A stretch of 64,000 nucleotides of DNA from Nephrocerus scutellatus (taxonomy: Eukaryota > Arthropoda > Insecta > Diptera > Pipunculidae), in contig OX352763.1 in assembly GCA_947095585.1 (NCBI GenBank), forward strand, positions 48,750,481 to 48,814,480, given 5' to 3'. The stretch's first letter is position 1. Every line of letters starts with the position of its first letter. Positions 23,165-33,606 of the stretch are shown in pieces. Both the position numbers and the translations under genes were made by a program. The notes under the pieces were generated by a model. The model had not been told where the DNA came from. It saw only the letters and a list, made by a program, of their open reading frames with translations, and did no database searches.

Positions 23165-24133
23165 ATGGTCAAGACAAGCTGGATCCTAACACCAGCCGAC
23201 ATACAAAAGGAAAGGAAGACCACCGTTGCGACCGCTCTGACACCACACGGGACAACACCGGCCCATGACACTAAGGAAACCGTAGCGAGCAACACAAGGT
23301 CCTGGGAACCGCAGGTTGCAATGCCGTCCCATCAAGCGAAGGAGACATCTGCGGCATCATACCCAGTGGTTATAGACACGGTACGGAAGTGGTCGGTAAA
23401 GTATGACGGTGGGAAAGACCCCATCGCTTTTGTCGAACGGCTGGAGGAACTGGCCGATGCCTACTCACTTGACAAGGATCTCCTGGCAAAAACTATGCCG
23501 GAATTACTGCGAGACCGAGCTCTGTTGTGGTTCCGAAATAATAACGAGCGGTGGTCGAACTGGGATGCATTTAAGAAGGACTTCCTGAGGTTCTTCTTGC
23601 CAGCCAGATACATGGAGCAACTGGACGATGAGATCCGACAGCGCCATCAGAGAGCTGGAGAGCCCTTTAAGGACTATGTCATAACCATGCAGAGCCTCAT
23701 GCGACATGCCAACTATACGAGGGCCCAGCAGACCGACCGGATCTTCAGGAACTGCCGCATAGAGTACCAGCTGTACATCCGTAGGAGGGACTTCCAGGAC
23801 TTACAGGATCTGATTGGATTAGCAGAAGATCTGGAGGATATAGCTGGCGCGCCAGAACAAATCAGACAGACACCTAGACCCCGACAGATGGAGAGGAACC
23901 TTCTGGTCACAGAGAGTCAGGAGGAGCGCATCAACGTTCGAACGGCATGCCGACGCTGCGGCCAGGACGGCCACACCTGGCGAAGTTGTCAAAAACAACA
24001 ATTGATGTTCTGTTGGGATTGTGGCCAACGAGGAATCAGAACAATAGACTGCTGCCGTCAACTTATTTCACACGTTGAGCAGCGTCATTCTGTCCAGTTC
24101 AACAAAAGGGCAGCTCTGATCCAGGACCGATAG
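23165..24133 (+). CDS. F2 Gag
   Basis: Starts at ATG 23165 with MVKTSW, the same N-terminal hexapeptide as U Gag and the upstream F1 frame, but the SAP-like helix that follows in U has been lost. The capsid-like domain (VRKWSVKYDGGKDPIAF to YIRRRDFQDLQDL) is full length and retains the LLRDRALLWF segment that is shortened in F1. One canonical knuckle CRRCGQDGHTWRSC and a second Cys cluster (CWDCGQ...DCC) follow. It ends in TAG at 24131-24133. The protease continues in the same frame directly after the TAG, so this is either a readthrough junction or a nonsense mutation. Confidence 0.82.
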   Translation: MVKTSWILTPADIQKERKTTVATALTPHGTTPAHDTKETVASNTRSWEPQVAMPSHQAKETSAASYPVVIDTVRKWSVKYDGGKDPIAFVERLEELADAYSLDKDLLAKTMPELLRDRALLWFRNNNERWSNWDAFKKDFLRFFLPARYMEQLDDEIRQRHQRAGEPFKDYVITMQSLMRHANYTRAQQTDRIFRNCRIEYQLYIRRRDFQDLQDLIGLAEDLEDIAGAPEQIRQTPRPRQMERNLLVTESQEERINVRTACRRCGQDGHTWRSCQKQQLMFCWDCGQRGIRTIDCCRQLISHVEQRHSVQFNKRAALIQDR

Positions 24134-25280
24134 CGAATTCTTGCCCGCATCATGATAGGCCGCGAATCCCTCCAAGCCACCATTGATACCGGCGCATCCC
24201 GTAGTTTTGTTAGCGAACGTTTGGCCGATAGTCTTCGAAATTTAGGCAACCCCATTCCCGTGAACATCCCAATTCAAATGGCCAACGGGAGTCGGACAAC
24301 AGTCCGACCAAGGGTTGAATGTCAACGTTCGTTTTGGGGTGTCATCGTATGCACTGCGCCTGCTGGTGCTACCGACCGCCGTTGATGACCTCACACTGGG
24401 GATGGACTTCCTTGCAAGGTCGCGAGCCACTTTAAGCTTCGGAGGTGAGTACCTATCACTCCAAACTGAACCAGCAAGACCGATTAAATGTCCGACTTGC
24501 AACAAACTCCGAAAACCAATGCAGCCACAACTACCAAAGACGCAGCAGCCAACAACGTCCTCTAAAGTTATCACGAGCGCAAGAGTTGATGAAAGTCACC
24601 TCTTTCCAAAGCAGCACTGTACTACAGTTGGCGTGATACAAGTGCTACCAGCTCCGATTGAACCAACTCCAGTGACGACTCCCATCAGAACTTGCCACAA
24701 ACCCCCCAAGAGCCAGCACAGCAAGAAGTCGACAGCAGTAACCCAACCACAAACCCAACAACGGCAGCGAAACGATCACAACAGCGTGTGCAACAACAAA
24801 AGCCAAAATTTAAAAGGTGAAGCCACAACGAGTGCGGCCACAAAGAGCGCAGTAATTAAAACGCAGCGGCGACGACGCAGCATTCGAAAGTCAGCGCATC
24901 AACACAACAACAACGACCGCAGCAACAAAAATCTAAATTTAAAACTTCGACAACAACAACTACAGGTACAACAACAGAGCACAGCCGCAAAATTTGTCCA
25001 ACAACAACCACAGAAACAGCAAAGGCAATGCCAGTTAATCTGGAGAACAACGGAGTGCACTAGAAGAATTATACAACAACGAGCACAGCATCAGAACTCA
25101 ACGCATGAAACGAACAACAATAGCAACAGGCACAGAAACAATAAAGTCGACAGCAGCAGCAAATTCAACAGAAGCAGCGGAGTCAGCATAAGCATTGGCG
25201 ACAGAGGTAGTACCAGCAGCAGACGCAACAATGTAAACTGGGACTACGAAAGTAGACTCCCCGCTATTCAAACTAGTTAG
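24134..25280 (+). pseudogene. F2 protease and glutamine-rich tail, one frameshift
   Basis: Immediately after the Gag TAG the same frame encodes a retropepsin with DTGASRSFVS. Near 24310 an extra base moves the rest, including DDLTLGMDFLARSR, to another frame. That frame then runs unbroken to 25280 through a roughly 210-residue tail rich in Gln, Asn, Arg and Lys. The tail begins SSKVITSARVDES and corresponds in position and opening sequence to the F1 tail. No polymerase or integrase motif is present. The function of the tail is unknown; nucleic-acid binding is a guess from composition. Confidence 0.7.
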
Positions 25281-25305
25281 GGAAGCACAAGTTTTTCGCC
25301 GAAGT

Positions 25306-25315
25306 AACGGGGGAG
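25306..25315 (+). other. F2 polypurine tract
   Basis: AACGGGGGAG abuts the TGTGAG start of the 3' LTR. F1 has AACGGAGGAG and U has TAAGGGGGGAG in the same position, which supports shared reverse-transcription machinery. Confidence 0.75.
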
Positions 25316-25603
25316 TGTGAGGAACAAAATTCTTGTGGCCGAATTTTGTTCACACAAAACATGCAATATACTTTTTACCAAATTCGGGTGCACCCTGTAC
25401 CCACGCAGTGCAACCACCAAACGCATATGAAAACAAAACAGCCAAAACAGCATCACGCCACCGGATTGACCAATCACAGCGCAGTACGCTATTTAGAATT
25501 TTGCTGCGCAAAAAGGTATAAAAGGGCGAGCATGCAGTCAGACGCTCTCTTACTCTTAGTCTGCTTCCTGTGCAGTTCGGATCACGTGGTGGTAAGTCAT
25601 TTT

Positions 25604-26510
25604 TAAATTCTCTATATTAATTTCACTTGCCCGTGGGTCGTCGGTCGGTCGTCGGTCGGTCGTCGGTCGGTCGTCTGTCGTGGATTCTTGCGATCAATTT
25701 TTAACCCACTTCCCATGGCCCGATTTTATTGAAATTTTGCACACATGTGTATTTCCGGAGACAACACTTTCTATTAAATTTTGAGGACCCTCGGGCTGCG
25801 GGGTCGGGGGGCTCCCAAACAAAAATTTTAAAAAATTTACCCGATTTTCTTCAAATTTTACACACATGTGTATACCCAATAAACAATACTTTTTCGAAAA
25901 TTTGGTAGTGATCGGGTCCCGGGTTCGGCCGCAAGGCCCTTATACATTTTTTAAATATCTGTACTGGCATCAGATATTCGTCGCCCTTTATGGACTGTGT
26001 GCGGTGTGTGCTGCGCAGTCGGCTGCGCTGCATGGTTTTGGTGGTGGTGGAGAGAGAGAGAGAAATCTTAGCGCACGCACAAATGAACCCAGCAAATGAA
26101 ACGAGACATACATGTTTTATGCTTACTTCAACTTACATTTTTATTATATACTGAATTGTATTTTTATTGATGTCGTTTTTTTTTGTTGTCGATATCAACT
26201 TACAGATAGAACAACAAGTTTTCACAATATTCTGTCATTTGGCGTTTTCATAAATTAGTTCAGAGCAGTCAAAGAGTTCTCAAGATAAATGTTCGTGTTT
26301 CTTATTTGCTCAGAGTATGAGCGTGCTCTAAGTGCTCAGAATAAAATGATCTGAGCTTTTTCAATTTTAACATCTGATGTCAAATGTTTGTTTCGATGAT
26401 TTTCTTCTACAATAAAAAAAAAATGGCCCAGGATCGAGGGGCTCCCATATCAATTTCTGCGATTAGAGAATTTAGATGAAAAATTTTAATTTTTATGGGT
26501 TGTTTTTTTA
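25604..26510 (+). other. Extra 0.9-kb segment present only in the F2 3' LTR
   Basis: The 5' LTR reads ...CATTTTTAATAATTAATT... where this LTR has the segment bounded by TTTTTAA on both sides. It holds CGGTCGGTCGT repeats (25637-25675) and two diverged copies of a CCCGATTTT(A/C)TT(G/C)AAATTTT(G/A)CACACATGTGTAT-type motif (about 25720 and 25840). The remainder is AT-rich. No gene is visible. Confidence 0.7.
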
Positions 26511-26539
26511 ATAATTAATTCCTTTAATTCACTGACTAT

Positions 26540-28070
26540 CGCTGCCGACGTCTTTCTCTGCTTTCGTCATTCGTACGACGCAACATCACTGTGTGGCTCC
26601 ACTACGGGTTGTTGCGCTGGTACATCCAGTATATCGCTGCCGACGTCTTTCTCTGCTTTCGTCATTCGTACGACGCAACATCACTGTGTGGCTCCACTAC
26701 GGGTTGTTGCGCTGGTACATCCAGTATATCGCTGCCGACGTCTTTCTCTGCTTTCGTCATTCGTACGACGCAACATCACTGTGTGGCTCCCCTACGGGTT
26801 GTTGCGCTGGTACATCCAGCATATCGCTGCCGACGTCTTTCTCTGCTTTCGTCATTCGTACGACGCAACATCACTGTGTGGCTCCCCTACGGGTTGTTGC
26901 GCTGGTACATCCAGCAGATCGCTGCCGACGTCTTTCTCTGCTTTCGTCATTCGTACGACGCAACATCACTGTGTGGCTCCCCTACGGGTTGTTGCGCTGG
27001 TACATCCAGCATATCGCTGCCGACGTCTTTCTCTGCTTTCGTCATTCGTACGACGCAACATCACTGTGTGGCTCCCCTACGGGTTGTTGCGCTGGTACAT
27101 CCAGCATATCGCTGCCGACGTCTTTCTCTGCTTTCGTCATTCGTACGACGCAACATCACTGTGTGGCTCCCCTACGGGTTGTTGCGCTGGTACATCCAGC
27201 AGATCGCTGCCGACGTCTTTCTCTGCTTTCGTCATTCGTACGACGCAACATCACTGTGTGGCTCCCCTACGGGTTGTTGCGCTGGTACATCCAGCATATT
27301 GCTGCCGACGTCTTTCTCTGCTTTCGTCATTCGTACGACGCAACATCACTGTGTGGCTCCCCTACGGGTTGTTGCGCTGGTACATCCAGCATATCGCTGC
27401 CGACGTCTTTCTCTGCTTTCGTCATTCGTACGACGCAACATCACTGTGTGGCTCCCCTACGGGTTGTTGCGCTGGTACATCCAGCATATCGCTGCCGACG
27501 TCTTTCTCTGCTTTCGTCATTCGTACGACGCAACATCACTGTGTGGCTCCCCTACGGGTTGTTGCGCTGGTACATCCAGCATATCGCTGCCGACGTCTTT
27601 TTCTGCTTTCGTCATTCGTACGACGCAACATCACTGTGTGGCTCCCCTACGGGTTGTTGCGCTGGTACATCCAGCATATCGCTGCCGACGTCTTTCTCTG
27701 CTTTCGTCATTCGTACGACGCAACATCACTGTGTGGCTCCCCTACGAATTGTTGCGCTGGTACATCCAGCAGATCGCTGCCGACGTCTTTCTCTGCTTTC
27801 GTCATTCGTACGACGCAACATCACTGTGTGGCTCCCCTACGGGTTGTTGCGCTGGTACATCCAGCAGATCGCTGCCGACGTCTTTCTCTGCTTTCGTCAT
27901 TCGTACGACGCAACATCACTGTGTGGCTCCCCTACGGGTTGTTGCGCTGGTACATCCAGCATATCGCTGCCGACGTCTTTCTCTGCTTTCGTCATTCGTA
28001 CGACGCAACATCACTGTGTGGCTCCCCTACGGGTTGTTGCGCTGGTACATCCAGCAGATCGCTGCCGACG
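26540..28070 (+). repeat. 95-bp tandem repeat, 16 units plus a partial, F2 3' LTR
   Basis: Same unit and phase as the 5' LTR array. The first two units end CCACTACGGG and later ones CCCCTACGGG, so units at the array edge are more diverged. One unit near 27740 has CTACGAATTG. Confidence 0.95.
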
Positions 28071-28970
28071 TTCTCTCGCTGCATCCACCCCTGTTGCTTC
28101 GTCAAGCCATTACCCACGTCACTTCATCGAAGCTCTTACGTCACTCACGTCACTTCGTCGCTCAGGAGTCCCGACTGTCTCACGCCTCTCACGTCACTTT
28201 GTCAAGGCATTACTCAGATCGCTCACGTCTATGCTCGTCGATATTCACGTCAATTTGTCAAGGCATTACTCACGTTACTAACGTCAAGGCTCGTCACCAC
28301 TCACGTCACTCGTCGTCACTAACGGCAAGGCTCGTCACCATTCACGTCAGTCACGTCACTTCGTCAAGGCATTACCCACGTCACTTCATCGAAGCTCTCA
28401 CGTCACTCACGTCACTTCGTCGCTCAGGAGTCCCGACTGTCTCACGCCTCTCACGTCACTTTGTCAAGGCATTACTCACGTCACTAACGTCAAGGCTCGT
28501 CACCATTCACGTCAGTCACGTCACTTCGTCAAGGCCTTTCCCACGTCACTAACGTCAAGGCTCGTCACCATTCTCGTCGAAACTCACGTCACTTTGTCAA
28601 GGCATTACTCAGGACGCTCACGTCTAGGCTCGTCGATACTCACGTCAATTTGTCAAGGCATTACTCACGTTACTAACGTCAAGGCTCGTCACCACTCACG
28701 TCACTCGTCGTCACTATCGGCAAGGCTCGTCACCATTCACGTCAGTCACGTCACTTCGTCAAGGCATTACCTCAGGAGTCCCGACTGTCTCACGCCTACA
28801 CACCGTCCAGAAGTCTCGACTGTCTCACGCCTACGCACCGCTCAGAAGTCTCGACTGTCTCACGCCTACACACCGTTTAGAAGTCTCGACGGTCTCACGC
28901 TAACGCATCGCTCAGGACTTGCGCTCGTCAAAGTCTAACGTATCGCTTAGGACTCACGATAAATAATAGA
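28071..28970 (+). repeat. Short CACGTCACT-based repeats, F2 3' LTR
   Basis: Counterpart of 22041-22950 with small indels, including loss of about 40 bases near 28770. Confidence 0.8.
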
Positions 28971-29103
28971 TTATAAGAAAAGTAGAAAAATAAAGAAAAT
29001 ACTTCGAAAAGTCCCAAAATAGAAATTTTATTGAAACGACCCCTTGCCTCAGAACCCTAGTCACGCTGAGTTTACCCCGGCTGGGAAAACTCCGTTACAC
29101 TGT

Positions 29104-29367
29104 GTTTCTCCTCTAATTCGCTTAGGCGTTTTTCGTCCTCAGACGTGACGTCTCGTCCTGAGACGTAGTTGGAAAATATTTTCCTCTACTCTTCTAGTGT
29201 GCCGCTGTCGTCTAGTCTGAACTCGCCCATGTAATTCTTCAGCTCCTCTTTCGACAACGTATATATCCAGCTGGTCTTAACCATATTGGTTTTGTGCTGG
29301 TATTATTTGATGATTGATATGGTAGTTTATTTTTATTAAATTCCAGGGTCCCTGCTCGGGCGCCAAT
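29104..29367 (-). pseudogene. F1 unit 1 leader: Gag N-terminus, PBS
   Basis: This is the remainder of unit 1 beyond the F2 insertion. The Gag ATG is at 29284 (MVKTSWIYTLSKEELK) and an in-frame TAG lies at 29188-29186, codon 33. The primer-binding site (TGGCGCCCGAGCAGGGAC in sense) occupies 29365-29348, two bases from LTR2. The N-terminus aligns with the SAP-like region of U Gag. Confidence 0.75.
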
Positions 29368-30662
29368 TGTAACGAGGTTTTCCCAGCCGGGGTAAAACTC
29401 AGTGTGACCAGGGTTCTTCGTTTATAAGGTCGTTACAATAAAAAGAATTTATTTGTTTGGTTTTATTTTCTTCTTTCAGTTAACAATGATTTATTTGTGT
29501 AAATTAAAGTGTAATGCTTATGATATCCGGTCGTACCCTCGGTGGCGGTGTGCATGTGCTGGCGAAGCGTAGTACCGGGGCGTTGTGTATTGACTATGTG
29601 GATGGTGAGCGCCCTTTGGTTGTACCCCTTAGGTTGTAATATCAATGTTCGCTGAGACTTAGCGTGAAGCGTTTGGACGTAATGGCAAGGGTATCTCTCT
29701 TAAACCATTAATGCGACGAATGTGAAAGTCTAGCGTGCATCTTTTGTACGTAATGGCAAGGGTATCTCTCTTAAACCATTAATGCGAGGAATATGATAAG
29801 TCTAGCGTGCAGCTTTTGTACGTAATGGCAAGGGTATCTCTCTTAAACCATTAATGCGAGGAAATACTAGACGAGTTGCTAGTAGTAAGAATCACGGGGA
29901 AGGAAAGAGGCAGATTGTCGGAATTTCCTGCCCTTTTATACGTTTTGAATCGGGTGGAAAAGTCCTGTTATCCCTGAACCGTGGGACGATTGATGTTGTT
30001 TGCCTCCCACGGTCGGTCCGAGATCCCGTTGTTGCTATGCTCATTTTGTTTTGTGGTTCCGTTAAATCATCCGATTTTGTGTTGGCTTGTCCAGCTCTGT
30101 ACATGCTTTTTGTTGTATTCCTGCGTTGCAGAAATCAAAACATAATTTGGGTTTTAGCTTTGCTTGTCAGTGTGCTGTTGTTCTGCTCATCGTGTTGTTT
30201 GTTGTTGTTGTGTCTTGGTACGAAAATATTTTGCAATATGCAAATTCATTTGGTTTGAGTTGTTTTGGCTCAGCTCTGTGTGTTGGTTTTGTTGTTATTC
30301 GGCAGCGTTTTCGGGTTGTTGTTGCTGTGTTGTTCGGTATGTCGCTCCTTTTTTGTTGGTACTTTTCGGGTGTTGTAATAGGCATGCTCGTTTGGTTGGT
30401 GTTGCTTGGCTTCTATGATTTTGATGTTGTTCGGCTGCGTGTTTCGGGTTGTTGTTCTTTATGTCCTGTATCCCCTTGTGGGTCCTAGGGCCTCTACTAC
30501 GCCTACGCGCCATCGCGTGCGGTTCCTGGCAATAAGCTTCAGCTCTCTCCAACTCTTCCCCAATTGCCGTGCCTCCTCTTCAACTGTTCTGCGCCATGTA
30601 TTTCTCGGACGACCCGTTCTTCTACCATCCTGAGATAACGGGTTCCATTGCATTGCGTAGTT
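29368..30662 (-). mobile_element. F1 LTR2, first part (interrupted by U)
   Basis: Contains three 71-bp units, a TATA box on the minus strand (29940-29933) and the 3' portion of the RTE-like insert (from 30459). The U dimer enters at AGTT (30659-30662); the LTR resumes at 47572. Confidence 0.85.
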
Positions 30663-32219
30663 TGTAACGAGGTAAATGCCGGGGTACGCTCGCCGGCGTC
30701 CAGGGTCGTTTGCCTATTAACTAATAAGCCGTTGTTTTCGTTACAAAATTTTTCTTTATTGACTCCGTAAAATTTGGTTGAATATTTAGATTATAATGAT
30801 TAAATTGATCTCCTTTTTGATTTGATTTACTTTGTTTTGCCTGGTTTCGCTTTGGGGTTTCTCCTTGTTCTTCTGCCGTCACACCTAGTTTTGCTTCGGG
30901 GTTTCTCCTTGTCGTTCGTTGGCCGCTGACTCGGGTCTCGTAATGACGTGGTACTGGCAAGAACTTTGATTCGCACTTCAGGCGCCTTTAAGGGGAATTG
31001 GTCCCTACGGGATTTAGTCGGAAGGAGCAGGTCTTTCACCACTCGCTTCCCGCTAAATGGGAAAACTAGGCCCTACGAGAGATCGAAACTCAAGATGGAG
31101 TCCTATAAGGCCCGCCAGAGTCCTGAGTTCGAAGGGTTTCTGCCTAGCAGAGGGGAATCTCTCCCTATCGAGGTTTTCCAAAGTCTCGAGATGGAGTCCT
31201 ATAAGGCCCGCCAGAGTCTCAAGACAAAGAAAGGGGTTTCTGAACTAGATTTAATAGGGAGAAGCAGATCTTTCACTGTTCGCTCTCTACTAAATGGGAA
31301 AACTCGGCCCTACGAGAGATCGAAACTCAAGATGGAGTCCTATAAGGCCCGCCAGAGTCCAGAGTTCGAAAGGTTTCTATCTAGCAAAGGGGAATCTCTC
31401 CCTATCGAGGTTTTCAAAGTCTCGAGATGGAGTCCTATAAGGCCCGCCAGAGTCTCAAGACAAAGAAAGGGGATTCTAGACTAGCACTACTATTGGGAAA
31501 TTTGGCTCACCTGATTCCAGCGCCGACCAACGTTAATTGTCCTGTACCACGCCTTTAAAATTCCTCCGTCATTAGCTTCGTGGGTAGTTCTCATTTAATT
31601 ATGTTGTTCGGGTGTCTCGCTTGCGGTAAATGTCCGGTAGTTGTCGATGCGGCTGATATCTCCTCAAGGCGTTTAAATTTTTCACTGTTCACTTACCGTC
31701 TCTGGTGTCCCACTGTTGAAGTGAACAGTCTCACTGATGCAGACAAAAAGAGACCAATTCTTCATGTGTTTCACCTTTTATAACCTTTGCCTCTAGGTTG
31801 GCTTTGCATCTTTGTGGGCTTGTGGCGTTGTAGTTCTCTCATCTCTCTCGTGTTGTTGGTGGTTTTCTCTTGTAACAGACCGCTTGGGTTTTTTCCATTT
31901 GGCATTTGCTCACCTCCGTTACATCGTACATACTTGTTTGCATGCACGTGTTGTGTTGCTACGCTGTGTTTATTTGCATGCAGGCGCTGTGTTGCTATGC
32001 TGTATCGTTTGCATGCATGCTTTGGTTAGCGCTTGTTGATTTTTTCTTCGTGCGTGCGTGCCCTGCTGTACTTGTTTGTACGCACGTGTTGTGTTGCTAC
32101 GCTGGGCTTTTTGCATGTATTTTATCTCCGTGCGTGCACAGTGAGTGTAACGAAATTGTTGTTAGTGCGTGCAGTGGGTTGTTAGACGAAAATTGGTCAT
32201 TAAAATTTTCGTCGTTACA
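30663..32219 (-). mobile_element. U LTR-a (3' LTR of the downstream copy)
   Basis: In sense it runs TGTAACGACG...CCTCGTTACA. A TATA box TATAAAAG lies at 31782-31775. A 237-bp repeated block (AGATCGAAACTCAAGATGG at about 31082 and 31319) lies in the transcribed part. No gene is seen within the LTR apart from the last codon of the protease ORF. Confidence 0.88.
31775..31782 (-). promoter_or_regulatory. TATA box of U LTR-a
   Basis: Sense GGTTATAAAAGGTG; equivalents lie at 39484-39477 (LTR-b) and 47134-47127 (LTR-c). LTR-c is the promoter for the whole dimer and LTR-b could drive the second copy. Confidence 0.65.
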
Positions 32220-33606
32220 CTCCCCCCTTACTACCGGTGAATGTGACCTTTGCTTCTCCTTGGCGACTGAGCTGTATTTTCACCCTTTTTCCACCGATGA
32301 ATCGCTGGAACGACATTGATTTGCCTAGGACATGGTCTCTGCGTGCCTGCTCCACTATGTCTTCGAGTTCCTCCTCCGGTGTTTCCGCTTCTCTGCGCCT
32401 CTTGTGTGCCCTGCACCCTCCGTCGCCTTGTTCGCCATCCTTAGTGTGGCTGAGGTCGTGTTTGTCGCTGGGGTTGATGCCTTGTCCGTGGTTGTTGCTG
32501 AGGTCGTTGCCAGATGGGTTGATGCCTTGTCCGTGGTTGTTGCTGAGGTCGTTGCCAGAGGGGTTGGTGCCTTGTCCGTGGTTGTTGCTGAGGTCGTTGC
32601 CAGAGGGGTTGATACCTTGTCCGTGGTTGTTGCTGAGGTCATTGCCAGAGGGGTTGATGCCTTGTCCGTGGTTGTTGCTGAGGTCGTTGCCAGAGGGGTT
32701 GATGCCTTGTCCGTGGTTGTTGCTGAGGTCGTTGCCAGAGGGGTTGGTGCCTTGTCCGTGGTTGTTGCTGGGGTCGTTGCCAGATGAGTTGTTTTGGGTG
32801 TGTTCGTTTGTCGACAGGAATCGAATGAGTGCCCTTATCTCCTCTCTCTTCTCACTTATAACCTCGTGTTGGAACCAGTCACTTCGGTCATCCGAGTATT
32901 CCCGCATAGGCTGTTCCAAGAAGGATTCCACGAACTGCAGAAGGTACACCCCACAATCTGTAGAATTTGGTTGTTGCGGGGTCCTGACGTGGAATGCAGG
33001 TACCGTTCTTTCGCCGAACTCGACTGGTGCTGCTTCGGGAAATTTTGCCACGAACTCTCGCCTGAGGTAGCCACGAATAATCTCGACCGCGTGGTTGCGC
33101 AGGTTGCTAGCCAACGAGTCGAAAACGAGGATAGCCGGCCGGCCACCTTCTTCCCGTATGGCATCTCCTGGGTTGCAAATGATTATGAGGTACCAGTGTT
33201 TGTTCTCGTTCACCGGCACGATCACATGTGCTTTCCCGAAGATATCCAGCTTCCTTGTCCATAGGCGTACTCCGTCATGTCGTTCGGTCTCGCTTACCCC
33301 TCCACTGGCCAGTCGGGAATAGAAGAAGGTACTAAAAATATGTAGTCGGCTCCTATCCTCCTCTGAAAGTCGAAGATCGGCGACCCATCGAAGGTAGAAG
33401 TCGATGATGGCGTCGTTCAGGAACTTGCCTGGTCCCAACCTTCGGTACTCCTCCTTGCCGATACAGATCCCGCCTTGTCCTTGGGGATACCGCACCGAGA
33501 AATCTTGGGCTTCTACTCTCTCTGGCACTTCCACAACATTTGGGGCCTCATCGATCCTGACTTGGTTGAATGCTGCGCTTACTTCCCAAATTGTTGTTTT
33601 CTCCAT
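32215..33606 (-). CDS. Ulp1/SENP-like (C48) cysteine protease, third ORF of U copy 1
   Basis: Ulp1/SENP enzymes process or remove SUMO from proteins. This 463-residue ORF has the family layout: GPGKFLNDAIIDFYLRWV (58-75), HIFSTFFYSRL, KAHVIVPVNENKHWYLIIIC with His137, ILVFDSLAS with Asp163, and QPNSTDCGVYLLQFVESF with Cys218 and a preceding Gln for the oxyanion hole. The triad looks intact. Residues 270-380 are a 15-residue repeat (SGNDLSNNHGQGINP type, seven copies), followed by a basic tail. It sits downstream of Pol where env would be, and its stop codon lies inside the LTR, read through the polypurine tract. Expression probably needs splicing or reinitiation. Whether it acts on SUMO or another substrate cannot be seen. 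Confidence 0.88.
   Translation of the reverse strand: MEKTTIWEVSAAFNQVRIDEAPNVVEVPERVEAQDFSVRYPQGQGGICIGKEEYRRLGPGKFLNDAIIDFYLRWVADLRLSEEDRSRLHIFSTFFYSRLASGGVSETERHDGVRLWTRKLDIFGKAHVIVPVNENKHWYLIIICNPGDAIREEGGRPAILVFDSLASNLRNHAVEIIRGYLRREFVAKFPEAAPVEFGERTVPAFHVRTPQQPNSTDCGVYLLQFVESFLEQPMREYSDDRSDWFQHEVISEKREEIRALIRFLSTNEHTQNNSSGNDPSNNHGQGTNPSGNDLSNNHGQGINPSGNDLSNNHGQGINPSGNDLSNNHGQGINPSGNDLSNNHGQGTNPSGNDLSNNHGQGINPSGNDLSNNHGQGINPSDKHDLSHTKDGEQGDGGCRAHKRRREAETPEEELEDIVEQARRDHVLGKSMSFQRFIGGKRVKIQLSRQGEAKVTFTGSKGGV
32220..32230 (-). other. U polypurine tract (copy 1)
   Basis: Sense TAAGGGGGGAG directly before the LTR; it also encodes the last residues of the protease ORF. The copy 2 equivalent is at 39923-39933. 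Confidence 0.75.

Larger units (their letters stand above)
20472..29099 (+). mobile_element. Non-autonomous Gag-Pro LTR retrotransposon F2, nested in F1 unit 1
   Basis: F2 is complete at its ends: TGTGAG...GTTACA LTRs, PBS, gag-pro, a low-complexity tail, a polypurine tract and the 3' LTR. It is flanked by a 4-bp target duplication CTGT (20468-20471 and 29100-29103). It lies on the plus strand, opposite to its host F1. Only about 2.2 kb separate the LTRs and no RT, RNase H or integrase is encoded. Gag, PBS and PPT resemble those of U, so it probably depended on U-type Pol. Confidence 0.88.
25316..29099 (+). mobile_element. F2 3' LTR (3.8 kb)
   Basis: Its ends match the 5' LTR but it is about 1.2 kb longer. 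It has 16 instead of 13 units of the 95-bp repeat and an extra segment of about 0.9 kb at 25604-26510. The TATA box is at 25517-25524. LTRs of one element are identical at insertion, so these differences arose later or by recombination with another copy. Confidence 0.85.

Noticed and set aside
32237..33070. Plus-strand ORFs across the Ulp1-like gene (Leu-Pro-Trp or Val-Ala repeats)
   Set aside because: Antisense of the 45-bp repeat in the minus-strand protease gene; no recognisable domain.
32215..33606. The Ulp1-like gene as a host SENP gene that happened to lie here
   Set aside because: It occurs twice at the same place between pol and LTR within a unit bounded by a target-site duplication, and its stop uses LTR bases, so it belongs to the element.
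32215..33606. An envelope gene in U
   Set aside because: The third ORF has no signal peptide, transmembrane segment or fusion motif; its motifs are those of a C48 protease.
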